Below are positions 1-6,861 of a stretch of DNA of 10,776 bases, in pieces. Origin of the DNA: Bacteroidota bacterium (GTDB lineage: Bacteria > Bacteroidota > Ignavibacteria > Kapaibacteriales > UBA2268). A program made the position numbers and the translations under genes. The DNA lies in assembly GCA_027371665.1 (NCBI GenBank), contig DAHXMP010000327.1:1-10776 (forward strand). Direction: 5' to 3'. Each line of letters starts with the position of its first letter. Position 1 is the stretch's first letter. Under the pieces are notes generated by a model. It did no database searches and was not told the origin of the DNA. It saw nothing but the letters and a program-made list of their open reading frames with translations.

Positions 1-39
1 TGCAAACGGTATGGAATTTTCTGTTGCATACTATCCATC
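1..39 (+). repeat. 39-bp direct repeat, copy 1 (left window edge)
   Basis: These bases are identical to 1399-1437 and diverge at base 40 (a versus c at 1438). In both copies they encode ANGMEFSVAYYPS in the same frame. The copy fits the barrel context at 1399 but not the plug context here, so this one is out of place. It is likely a chimeric contig edge. Confidence 0.95.
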
Positions 40-1843
40 ATTATATTCGAATACATCGAGAATAATTTATACAATCACTGCAAATGAAATAAGTAATTCT
101 CCTGAAAGGAGTATTGACGGCATACTGAAATATGCTCCAAATGTTGATGCAAGACAGAGAGGACCCTTCGATGTACAGACTGATATCGGATTGAGGTGTG
201 GAACATTCGACCAGACATTAATACTTATTAACGGGATTAAAGTCAATGACGCTCAGACCGGTCATCACAATATGGATTTACCTGTCAGCAAAAGTGATAT
301 AGACAGGATAGAAATTCTCGAAGGGCCTGGTTCACGAGTCCTTGGCACTAATGCTTTTGACGGGGCAATAAATATAATAACAAAAGAAGGGGACAGGAAA
401 GATTTTAATATAGATATATCAGGCGGAGAACATGGATTATATAACCTGTCAGGTTCATTATCATATAATATCAGGAATTTCAGGAATTATTTTTCTGTTT
501 CGAAAACGGGGTCCAAAGGCTACATAACTGATACTGATTTTCAGGATAACAACTTATACTACCAGGGGAGCGTTAGTACATCTGCCGGCAATTTCAATGC
601 AGATTTCGGTTATTGCGACAAGGCATTCGGAGCTAACAGCTTTTATACACCATCTTTCCCAAATCAATACGAAGTAACTAAAACACTCTTTGCATCAGGT
701 AAATATTCGACAGGTGATAAGATAAAATTCTCAATTAATGCTTATGAACGCCAGCATCATGATAAATTTGAACTTTTCAGGGATAATCCTCCTGATTGGT
801 ACACAGGGCATAATTACCACCTAACAAATGTTGCCGGGGCAAGCACCGATGTTTCTTTTGAATGGCTTTGTGGCAGGACATCTGTGGGAGGAGAATTCCG
901 CAATGAAAACATAAACAGCAATGTCCTGGGAAATATTACAGGCGATTCGATTCCGGTTTCCGGTGAAGATGGTGCATTTTACACAAGATATGCATCGAGA
1001 AATAATATAAGTCTTTTTCTCGAGCATAATGTAAACAACATGAATTTTTACTTTTCGGGTGGTTTTATGCTTAACTGGCTGACTGATTATCATTTGAAGA
1101 CTTATGGCGGTTTTGATTTAGGTTATAAAATTAATGACAATTTGCATTTGTTTACATCAATTAATCAATCATTGAGAATTCCTACATTTACTGATTTGTA
1201 TTATAATGGCCCAACGAACACAGGCAATCCTGATCTAAAACCTGAAGAAGCAGTTACCTATGAAATCGGTGTAAAATATCTCGATAATGATTTCAGGACG
1301 AGTATTTCCTGTTTTCACCGGGACGGTACCAATACAATTGACTGGATTCGCTCAGCAGACACACTTCTCTGGCAAAGTATGAATTTGACAAATGTCATTG
1401 CAAACGGTATGGAATTTTCTGTTGCATACTATCCATCCAAAAAATTATTTGCTTTCTTCGATGTTGGTTCAATCTCTATTAGCTATGCTTACACGGGACT
1501 GTCAAAGCAGAGCGGTAATTTTCAGTCGAATTATGTACTTGACTATCTCAAGCAAAAATTAACGATATGTGTTAATCACTCCGTTTTTAATAATCTCGGT
1601 ATAAGCTGGAATATACTGTTGGAAAGCAGGGCAGGTACTTATCTCGATGTGGCATACAATACGGAAAAGGATTACAAACCGTTTGTACTTCTCGATGCAC
1701 AGCTTTATTATAATTATAATTCATTCAGATTTTATTTTGGCGGGACTAACCTCTTGAATACATTTTACCGAGACCATAGCTACGTTCCTACTCCGGGCAG
1801 ATGGCTTACCGGCGGTTTCTCGTACAATTTAAAATGGGAATAA
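2..1843 (+). CDS. TonB-dependent outer-membrane receptor, 5' partial and probably chimeric at its start
   Basis: This is a TonB-dependent receptor for energised uptake of a ligand such as a metal complex or cobalamin across the outer membrane. The plug domain runs from about the LYSNTS segment (base 41) to about base 390, with family signatures RQRGPFDVQTDIGLR, ILINGIKVND, QTGHHNMDLP, RIEILEGPGSRVLG and GAINIITK. The rest is a beta-barrel rich in alternating aromatic strands, with NPDLKPEEAVTYEIGVKY and a typical end (GGTNLLNTFY, PGRWLTGG). The frame is open from base 2 and no signal peptide or TonB box is present. The first residues (ANGMEFSVAYYPS) copy barrel sequence found again at bases 1399-1437, so the ATG at base 11 is not a true start. 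Plug residues usually RGG read RCG here (Cys codon 197-199). The plug resembles BtuB-annotated Bacteroidota receptors, but the ligand is undetermined. Confidence 0.93.
   Translation, partial: ANGMEFSVAYYPSLYSNTSRIIYTITANEISNSPERSIDGILKYAPNVDARQRGPFDVQTDIGLRCGTFDQTLILINGIKVNDAQTGHHNMDLPVSKSDIDRIEILEGPGSRVLGTNAFDGAINIITKEGDRKDFNIDISGGEHGLYNLSGSLSYNIRNFRNYFSVSKTGSKGYITDTDFQDNNLYYQGSVSTSAGNFNADFGYCDKAFGANSFYTPSFPNQYEVTKTLFASGKYSTGDKIKFSINAYERQHHDKFELFRDNPPDWYTGHNYHLTNVAGASTDVSFEWLCGRTSVGGEFRNENINSNVLGNITGDSIPVSGEDGAFYTRYASRNNISLFLEHNVNNMNFYFSGGFMLNWLTDYHLKTYGGFDLGYKINDNLHLFTSINQSLRIPTFTDLYYNGPTNTGNPDLKPEEAVTYEIGVKYLDNDFRTSISCFHRDGTNTIDWIRSADTLLWQSMNLTNVIANGMEFSVAYYPSKKLFAFFDVGSISISYAYTGLSKQSGNFQSNYVLDYLKQKLTICVNHSVFNNLGISWNILLESRAGTYLDVAYNTEKDYKPFVLLDAQLYYNYNSFRFYFGGTNLLNTFYRDHSYVPTPGRWLTGGFSYNLKWE
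1399..1437 (+). repeat. 39-bp direct repeat, copy 2 (native barrel context)
   Basis: This is the second copy of the repeat at 1-39, offset by 1398 bp (466 codons exactly). It sits in a normal receptor barrel strand that continues KKLFAFFDVG, so it is taken as the native location. Confidence 0.95.
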
Positions 1844-1999
1844 ATGATGATTTGTCGAATAATACTGATTATCATAAAATTACGATTATTATTAAACAAA
1901 ATTTGTGAAAATTATTAATCGAAAGCGAAAAATTAACATTAAAGAGAGTATCCTTGGCTTTATTTTTGTATAAAAAAAGACGATAATGAGTTATATAGT
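1844..1999 (+). promoter_or_regulatory. AT-rich intergenic spacer with candidate -7 element at 1961-1968
   Basis: The 156 bases between the receptor and the next gene are very AT-rich. TATTTTTG at 1961-1968 matches the Bacteroidota -7 consensus TAnnTTTG, 31 bases upstream of the ATG at 2000. No TTTG or TTG lies at the expected 19-21 bases further upstream, so support is weak. I see no clear terminator after the receptor. Confidence 0.25.
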
Positions 2000-2698
2000 A
2001 TGAAAAAATTATATTTTTATATTGCCATTGCTTGTATTGCAGGATTAAGTTCCTGTTCTTCTGTTCGTAATAATACATATGCTCCTTTGCCCAAAAGAGA
2101 AGCCGTACCGGCAAATTCGAAAGGGACAGAATCAGCGGCTAAGCCTCAAAATCCTGGTACAGGAAAAAGCAAAACAAAAACTACAACCGGGAAAACATCT
2201 GAACAAAAACCTGTTCCACAAAAGACAGAGAATATCAACCGGAGATTTTCCGACACAACCAGTGTTGTTGTAAGTGCAAAAGCAGAGACAATTCATTATG
2301 GATTGAGCAGTCAGTTTGATATGGCAGTAACTAAATTCGAAAATGCACAAACTCAAAACGATAAAAAAGGATCGGATTCAGCTTGTATGCAAATTAATTC
2401 TTTCACAGAAACACTTGAACCGGTAGATTCCCTCAGGTACGAAGCAATGTTTATGCGAAGCGAGTGTCTGATCGCCAAAGAAGAAATAAGTGAAGCTCAG
2501 AAAGTATTGTCATCGCTGATGAACGATAAAAACCTGCCTACCACAATACTTGAAAAAGTTCTTGTCAGGCTTGGCCAGGTTTATTGTGTCATGAATAAGA
2601 AACAGAATGCTGAAGAAATGTTTACAAGATTAAAGAAACAGTTCCCCGGCTCGATTTACGAGCCGTTAGCCAATTGTGAATCGGTTGCACCGAGGTAA
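2000..2698 (+). CDS. Lipoprotein with basic linker and TPR-like C-terminal domain, function unknown
   Basis: I do not recognise a named family. Residues 1-18 form a lipoprotein signal peptide (MKKLYFYIAIACIAGLSS) with lipobox LSSC and lipidated Cys19, so the protein is probably anchored in a cell-envelope membrane. Residues about 30-85 are a low-complexity linker rich in Lys, Thr, Pro, Gln and Ser, typical of a flexible, possibly peptidoglycan-crossing spacer. From about residue 98 the chain is helical with TPR-like pairs (FDMAVTKFENAQ, YEAMFMRSECLIAKEEISEAQKVL, LVRLGQVYCVMNKKQNAEEMFTRL). The last part resembles the repeats of YbgF/BamD-like envelope proteins, which suggests protein binding, but that is inference. 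No strong Shine-Dalgarno precedes the ATG. A 7-bp GC-rich hairpin lies close to the stop codon. Confidence 0.85.
   Translation: MKKLYFYIAIACIAGLSSCSSVRNNTYAPLPKREAVPANSKGTESAAKPQNPGTGKSKTKTTTGKTSEQKPVPQKTENINRRFSDTTSVVVSAKAETIHYGLSSQFDMAVTKFENAQTQNDKKGSDSACMQINSFTETLEPVDSLRYEAMFMRSECLIAKEEISEAQKVLSSLMNDKNLPTTILEKVLVRLGQVYCVMNKKQNAEEMFTRLKKQFPGSIYEPLANCESVAPR
2647..2665 (+). other. Perfect 7-bp GC-rich hairpin inside the end of the lipoprotein gene
   Basis: CGGCTCG (2647-2653), loop ATTTA, CGAGCCG (2659-2665). It is a perfect inverted repeat about 30 bases before the stop codon, encoding PGSIYEP. No T-tract follows, so it is not a standard intrinsic terminator. It may be codon coincidence. 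Confidence 0.6.
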
Positions 2699-2702
2699 TT
2701 TC

Positions 2703-2868
2703 ACCCGGATTATTCAATAAAACTTGTAAAATTACTCATTAGCCTGACTGAGCTTGTCATTCTGAGTTGTGAAACAACGTAGAATCTCTTACTAAGGTAG
2801 AGATGCTTCGACTTCGCTCAGCATGACATCTTTGAGACATTATGCATATCCTAATGAATAATCCGGGT
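2703..2868. repeat. Nested palindromic element with 14-bp perfect outer arms
   Basis: The outer arms ACCCGGATTATTCA (2703-2716) and TGAATAATCCGGGT (2855-2868) are perfect reverse complements 138 bases apart. They enclose a second imperfect palindrome at 2755-2828. The element fills most of the 232-base gap between the lipoprotein gene (+) and the convergent porin gene (-). This is the position expected for REP/MITE-like repeats, and a bidirectional transcription end is also possible. No coding potential is seen inside. Confidence 0.75.
2755..2828. repeat. Inner REP-like imperfect palindrome (TGTCATTCTGAG type)
   Basis: TGTCATTCTGAG (2755-2766) pairs with CTCAGCATGACA (2817-2828) at 11 of 12 positions. 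AGAATCTCT (2781-2789) pairs with AGAGATGCT (2799-2807) at 8 of 9, with a loop at 2790-2798. A side hairpin GTTGT-gaa-ACAAC lies at 2766-2778. The motif TGTCATTCTGAG...AGAATCTC resembles, from memory, a dispersed intergenic repeat seen in many Bacteroidota-like and environmental genomes. I could not check copy number here. Confidence 0.7.
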
Positions 2869-2930
2869 TTATTAATAATTGAACATTATTGATAATTTAT
2901 AAAACAGGTACTACAAATGATTGAATGAAT

Positions 2931-4298
2931 TTAAAATTCAATATGTGTTCTTAAGCTAAAAATATGTACAGGTCCCCTATCCTGGTTATAAGCAGGGTTA
3001 TTAACGAACTGATAAAAGAAAGAAAACAACAAAGGCTTGATTACATATAATTTATAATAAGTTTCTATAATAGACTCAATTCCATAATTCAAATTTCCAT
3101 CACCGATAATAAAACCATACCCGCCGGCTTTTAAATAATTTTTATGCTCATCCGATAAACCGTTAAATAAAGCGGCTATTCCTATTTCATCTTCTTTCCT
3201 GTACCATATCCCGCCATTGAAAATTCCTCCCAAACAAAGGGACCTGTCTATTTCCGTAAACATCCACGTTTCGGTATGCCCGTCATTCCAGCTTCCTCTT
3301 GCAAACACACCTATTGTTGGTGAAATGTCCTGCTCTATATTTAAAGCAAAACCATATTTTGTTTTTCCATATGAGCGGGTCTTACCAATATCCGGATTTA
3401 GCTGCTGGTCGTCAATTGCCTGATTGTAAGAGCCGCAGTTAGCGGTATTTCTAAACAAAAGAAGTCTCATTTTCCCTTGTCTATCAAAAATGGAATAGGG
3501 TTTTTCAGCTTCAATCACTAATCCATTTGCCTTGTTGATTTTCGTATCGAAAATCGGCCCGTTGACTGTCGTTGGAACCATTGCGGCAGCAAACCTTATT
3601 ACAAATTCAGGATGATAATATTCTGCCATTAATCCTATTGTGTAGCCTCTTGTATCAGCCGGGTAATCCCAACTTCCGTTTGAGACCAAAGCCCAATTCA
3701 TAAATTGTTTTCTCCCGTCATGGCTGTAGTTGTTTACATCGAAATAATCGAGAACGGAAAACTTACCAAACATTAGTACGAGCCGTTTTGGGCTTATTGT
3801 TGAATTTAATTGGTTTGCATCATCTTCGATACTTTCAGTTTCTTCGTCAAAATTAATTGTTTGCTGAATCATTAATCTGGCTGGATATAGTGTAGGAGCC
3901 ACAGTTCCAACCCTAACAACTTCATTGTTCGGAAATCCTGCTATTCCCTGTACCTTAGATAAGCCTGTGCCGCCTGATACTTCAGGATTAATGTATAATT
4001 CACAATTTCTCCAGAGATGAGTTCCAAAAAACAGAGTTGTAGTAAGCGAAAAAGCATCGTCCTGTCTGTTATTCAGGCTGTTATTACCCGAATACTTTGC
4101 ATAAAATTCCGGATGAAATTGGTACACAAATGTTTGCTGAAAATGCAAATTATAGAAAGGCTTTTGCGATAACTCATTTGAAATTATCGTATCCTGTGTG
4201 TTTCCTGATGTATTTGCTTTTAAGTTATAAGAATAAAAAAATAATAAAATAATTATGATACATAATTTCTTTGTAAATTTATTTATATATAAAATCAA
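2931..4298 (-). CDS. OprB-like carbohydrate-selective outer-membrane porin
   Basis: This is predicted to be an outer-membrane beta-barrel porin of the OprB/AlgE-like superfamily, which passes sugars or other small anionic or neutral solutes. A basic start (KFTKK) and hydrophobic segment (CIIIILLFFYSYNL), ending LKA-N, form a signal peptide. Family-like features include FYNLHFQQTFVYQFHPEFYAKYSG near residue 48, TLFFGTHLWRNCELYINPEVSGGTGLS, GIAGFPN, a FGKFSVLDYFDVNNYSHDGRKQFMNWAL block and the C-terminal FSLRTHIEF with a terminal Phe. At 455 aa it has full porin length. The start is TTG at 4298, chosen because a perfect AGGAGG lies 10 bases upstream and no ATG or GTG gives a signal peptide. It has its own promoter just after the pdxB stop. 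The solute is unknown. Confidence 0.85.
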   Translation of the reverse strand: MILYINKFTKKLCIIIILLFFYSYNLKANTSGNTQDTIISNELSQKPFYNLHFQQTFVYQFHPEFYAKYSGNNSLNNRQDDAFSLTTTLFFGTHLWRNCELYINPEVSGGTGLSKVQGIAGFPNNEVVRVGTVAPTLYPARLMIQQTINFDEETESIEDDANQLNSTISPKRLVLMFGKFSVLDYFDVNNYSHDGRKQFMNWALVSNGSWDYPADTRGYTIGLMAEYYHPEFVIRFAAAMVPTTVNGPIFDTKINKANGLVIEAEKPYSIFDRQGKMRLLLFRNTANCGSYNQAIDDQQLNPDIGKTRSYGKTKYGFALNIEQDISPTIGVFARGSWNDGHTETWMFTEIDRSLCLGGIFNGGIWYRKEDEIGIAALFNGLSDEHKNYLKAGGYGFIIGDGNLNYGIESIIETYYKLYVIKPLLFSFFYQFVNNPAYNQDRGPVHIFSLRTHIEF

Positions 4299-4308
4299 AA
4301 CTTAAAAT

Positions 4309-4314
4309 CCTCCT
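4309..4314 (-). promoter_or_regulatory. Shine-Dalgarno AGGAGG fixing a TTG start
   Basis: On the minus strand AGGAGG ends 10 bases before the TTG at 4298-4296. It decides the porin start, and it stands out because most genes here lack a clear ribosome binding site. Confidence 0.8.
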
Positions 4315-4384
4315 TTATGAGAACATCTATAAAGAGAAAGTCAATATTTTACAGTATTTTAGTGTTTTAAAAATATTAAAAATT

Positions 4385-4416
4385 CAAAGTTAATGACACA
4401 ATTTTAAACACGCAAA
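4385..4416 (-). promoter_or_regulatory. Bacteroidota-type promoter for the porin gene
   Basis: On the minus strand TTTG (4416-4413), a 20-base spacer and TAACTTTG (4392-4385) match the Bacteroidota primary sigma consensus (-33 TTTG, about 19-21 bases, -7 TAnnTTTG). The site starts six bases past the pdxB stop codon and would give a leader of roughly 80 bases before the porin TTG. It is the best promoter match in the window and implies the porin is not simply co-transcribed with pdxB. Confidence 0.6.
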
Positions 4417-4421
4417 TATTT

Positions 4422-5525
4422 TTAGAGTATTTCCCGCCTCAGAAGATAGTTTTTCCTTAGCAAATCAAATTCTGCAATCCTGCTGCTATCATGCAATTCA
4501 AGCGTGGCCAACAGGTTAATTGTGTCTTCATCAATATTCCGGGACTCCCGAAGCAGATTAAAAAGTTTATCATAATCCATGTATTTTTCTACCGGCATAG
4601 GATGATAAGAACTAAGCTCACGCTCGATTTCACTTAAATCAGGTTCAAGCCTGGTATATATCCTGAAGGATTCAGCAAGCATTTTAGCTCCTCTTAATTT
4701 GCCCTCCCTCGAGTAGCCGGCAACATGAGGAGTGGCGAGCATTGCCGCTTTTGCAAGCTTGGCATTAATTAAGGGCTCATTTTCCCAGACGTCAATGGCT
4801 GCCTGAATTTCATTGTTTGTAAGCCTCTTGAGCAACGGCTCTTCTTCGGCAAGTCCACCTCTCGAGGTATGTATAAATAGAGACCCGTTTTTAATCAGTC
4901 TGATGTTATTTTTATTGAATAAATGAAATGTCTTATATTTACCTTCTGATGTCAATGGTACATGACTTGTAATAACATTGGATTTGCTGCATAATTCATC
5001 GAGTTCTGCATATTTTGTAAAATCAGGAAATGAAAAACCTGAATCCTTCAAAGGCGGGTCGTTTACAAAAACTTTCAATCCCATGTAATTTACGTAATTC
5101 GCTGCTATTTTCCCAATGTTACCATAACCGATAATTCCAATTGTTTTATTCTTTAAATCTGAGTTTGTTAATTTTTGCCATTTCAAAATTGAATAGACCA
5201 CATACTCTGCAACAGAATTAGCATTCGAGCCGGGTGCGTAAGCAAAATATATTTTTTCTTTTTTAAGATATTCCGTATCAACATGGTCAATTCCCGAAGT
5301 AGAAGTACCGGCAAATTTAACATCAGTTCCATCGAGCAATGCTTGATTAAGCTTAGTTGTTGACCTGACAAACAAAGCATTGCAGCCGTTTTCTTTCAAA
5401 TTTTTATTCGTCAATTCTCTTCCGCGAAAATTATTAATTATGCCGCAAGGTTTCAGGGCATCTGCGAGCAAAGGTATATTTTCATCAACAAATATTATAT
5501 TGTTATCAATTTTATGAGGATTCAT
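4422..5525 (-). CDS. pdxB: 4-phosphoerythronate dehydrogenase (PdxB)
   Basis: PdxB oxidises 4-phospho-D-erythronate to 2-oxo-3-hydroxy-4-phosphobutanoate in the DXP-dependent pyridoxal 5'-phosphate pathway, in the cytoplasm. It is a D-2-hydroxyacid dehydrogenase. The N-terminal substrate domain shows FVDENIP, LFVRSTTKLN and FAGTSTSGIDHVD (about 12-83). The NAD domain has GYGNIG (133-138) and acidic Asp156. The catalytic set is Arg222 (HTSRGG), Glu250 (WENEP) and His267 (TPHVAGYS). GIDHVD, APGSNANSVAEYV and the extra C-terminal region (about 290-367) separate it from generic family members such as SerA. Its 367 aa are close to the usual PdxB length. It starts at an ATG without a clear Shine-Dalgarno and diverges from panB, so two cofactor-synthesis genes share one 96-base spacer. 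The specific assignment rests on motifs and length. Confidence 0.9.
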   Translation of the reverse strand: MNPHKIDNNIIFVDENIPLLADALKPCGIINNFRGRELTNKNLKENGCNALFVRSTTKLNQALLDGTDVKFAGTSTSGIDHVDTEYLKKEKIYFAYAPGSNANSVAEYVVYSILKWQKLTNSDLKNKTIGIIGYGNIGKIAANYVNYMGLKVFVNDPPLKDSGFSFPDFTKYAELDELCSKSNVITSHVPLTSEGKYKTFHLFNKNNIRLIKNGSLFIHTSRGGLAEEEPLLKRLTNNEIQAAIDVWENEPLINAKLAKAAMLATPHVAGYSREGKLRGAKMLAESFRIYTRLEPDLSEIERELSSYHPMPVEKYMDYDKLFNLLRESRNIDEDTINLLATLELHDSSRIAEFDLLRKNYLLRREIL

Positions 5526-5621
5526 CCGTTCAAAGCAAAATGAAAATGAATAATAAATTACTTTAATTTTGTAATTTAGTTTTTCTATTTAAATTATCAA
5601 AAATTATTTGTGCAGTGTATA
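5526..5621. promoter_or_regulatory. Divergent pdxB/panB intergenic region with candidate panB -7 at 5564-5571
   Basis: The spacer is AT-rich. TAATTTTG at 5564-5571 (+) fits TAnnTTTG, 50 bases before the panB ATG, but has no -33 partner at the expected spacing. I find no matching minus-strand element for pdxB and no operator-like dyad. The spacer must hold both promoters if each gene is transcribed on its own. Confidence 0.3.
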
Positions 5622-6449
5622 ATGGATTATGCAGCAAGTTCCGATATAGCCCATAGAAAAATAACAACGCTTCGTCTCAAGGAGATGAAGAAAGCAGGTA
5701 TAAAAATTACATGCCTGACTGCTTATGACGCTTTGATTTCAAGGATTTTAGACGAATCCGGCATAGACGTCATACTAGTGGGAGATTCGCTCGGCAATGT
5801 CTTCCAGGGGAACGATACAACTCTGCCTGTAACACTGGAAGAAACAATATATCATACAAAAGCTGTCGTTCGCGGCTCGAGCAGGGCATTGGTCATTGCA
5901 GATATGCCATTTATGAGTTTCCAGGTTTCGCCTGAAGAAGCATTTCGTAATGCCGGAAGGGTAATGAAGGAGACCGGCTGTTCTGCAGTAAAACTCGAGG
6001 GAGGCAAACTTGTAGTGGATGCCATTGCTCGTATGACCGAAGCAGGCATTCCTGCTATGGGACATCTCGGGTTGACTCCGCAAAGCATAAATAAATTCGG
6101 CACGTATAAAGCGAGAGGTACTAATGAAGAAGAAGCTGACCAGATTCTCGAGGACGCCAGGCTCCTCGAACAAGCAGGCGTTTTTGCTATTGTACTCGAA
6201 AAAATTCCAGCCGAACTCGGTAAAAGGATTACCGAATCTATAGAAATTCCAACGATAGGTATCGGAGCAGGGCCTCATTGTGACGGGCAGATTCTTGTTT
6301 ATTCTGATATGCTTGGATTGACGATAGATTTCAGCCCGCGATTTGTCAGAAGATATGCAAGGCTTTATGACGATATAAAAGATGCAGTAACGAGGTTCAG
6401 CGATGATGTCAGAAATTCAAAATTTCCAACTGAGCAGGAAAGTTACTGA
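5622..6449 (+). CDS. panB: 3-methyl-2-oxobutanoate hydroxymethyltransferase (PanB)
   Basis: PanB transfers a hydroxymethyl group from 5,10-methylenetetrahydrofolate to 2-oxoisovalerate, giving ketopantoate, the first step of pantothenate and CoA synthesis in the cytoplasm. It is a TIM barrel. Family motifs are TCLTAYDALIS (30-40), VGDSLGNVFQG (53-63), LPVTLEETIYHTKAV, IADMPFMSF (92-100), KLEGG (125-129), GHLGLTPQS (147-155), LEKIP (192-196) and TIGIGAGPHCDGQILV (211-226). Probable Mg2+ ligands are Asp55, Asp94 and Glu126, with Glu193 as catalytic acid/base. The ATG at 5622 (275 aa) is preferred over the in-frame GTG at 5610 because it is a stronger codon and keeps the usual length, though no good ribosome binding site marks either. 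The stop TGA shares its last base with the next gene's ATG. No panC or panD is in view. Confidence 0.95.
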   Translation: MDYAASSDIAHRKITTLRLKEMKKAGIKITCLTAYDALISRILDESGIDVILVGDSLGNVFQGNDTTLPVTLEETIYHTKAVVRGSSRALVIADMPFMSFQVSPEEAFRNAGRVMKETGCSAVKLEGGKLVVDAIARMTEAGIPAMGHLGLTPQSINKFGTYKARGTNEEEADQILEDARLLEQAGVFAIVLEKIPAELGKRITESIEIPTIGIGAGPHCDGQILVYSDMLGLTIDFSPRFVRRYARLYDDIKDAVTRFSDDVRNSKFPTEQESY

Positions 6450-6856
6450 TGAAAGAAAAGATATTCATATCATCTTTTGTTATATTATCCATGATAATGA
6501 TTAGACTATTCAGCGGTTGTCATGAAGTAATTGGCCCTGATTCCAATGTGGTTTTCCCTGATTCCAACGTGAGCTATATTAGTAATGTCGAACCTTTTAT
6601 GATAACGAAATGCTCTTACAGCGGTTGCCACTGTGAACCTCCTTATAATTCGGCTACCCCGATGACGACATATTTTGAATTAATCGGTCCGGATAATTTG
6701 GGGCTTATTGTTTCGTACCAGCCCGAGCAAAGCATTTTGATTCAGATTCTCGAGGGTAAGCTTCCTCACAGCCCACCTTTTCAACAGGGATATTTTACTC
6801 AGAATCAAATAAACGGCATGAGAAAATGGATTCAGGAAGGTGCAAAAAACAATTAA
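6449..6856 (+). CDS. Small lipoprotein with CX4CH cytochrome-like motif, function unknown
   Basis: The 135-aa product has a signal peptide (residues 1-23, hydrophobic FISSFVILSMIMI) with lipobox FSGC and lipidated Cys24. Next comes VEPFMITKC-SYSG-CHC (Cys55, Cys60, His61), then a C-terminal WIQEGAKNN. This order (a [V/I]xP[I/L/F]...C-x4-CH, a loop and WI..GAKNN) resembles haem-c-like domains common in lipoproteins of FCB bacteria, with four rather than the usual two residues between the cysteines. Haem attachment is not proven. The usual MPP around the distal Met reads LPHSPPF, so the sixth ligand is uncertain. The ATG overlaps the panB stop by one base (TGATG), implying translational coupling, although no shared function is evident. 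A 21-bp tandem duplication lies just after the lipid anchor. Confidence 0.75.
   Translation: MKEKIFISSFVILSMIMIRLFSGCHEVIGPDSNVVFPDSNVSYISNVEPFMITKCSYSGCHCEPPYNSATPMTTYFELIGPDNLGLIVSYQPEQSILIQILEGKLPHSPPFQQGYFTQNQINGMRKWIQEGAKNN
6535..6571 (+). repeat. Short in-frame tandem repeat, 21-bp period
   Basis: CCCTGATTCCAATGTG (6535-6550) recurs as CCCTGATTCCAACGTG (6556-6571), identical at 15 of 16 bases. The 7-codon period doubles the PDSNV segment in the spacer after the lipid anchor of the CX4CH lipoprotein. This fits slippage or unequal recombination in a disordered linker. Confidence 0.8.
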
Positions 6857-6861
6857 TTTTA

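Noticed and set aside
821..1093. 90-codon open frame on the minus strand inside the receptor gene
   Set aside because: Shadow of the receptor barrel coding sequence; no start signals or family features.
1872..2114. 80-codon minus-strand open frame covering the spacer before the lipoprotein
   Set aside because: Composition is driven by AT-rich DNA (Tyr, Asn, Ile, Phe), and it overlaps the lipoprotein signal-peptide region. No support as a gene.
5775..6278. 167-codon open frame on the minus strand inside panB
   Set aside because: It lies wholly opposite a clear panB gene, its product is Cys/Phe/Arg-rich with no family features, and it has no ribosome site.
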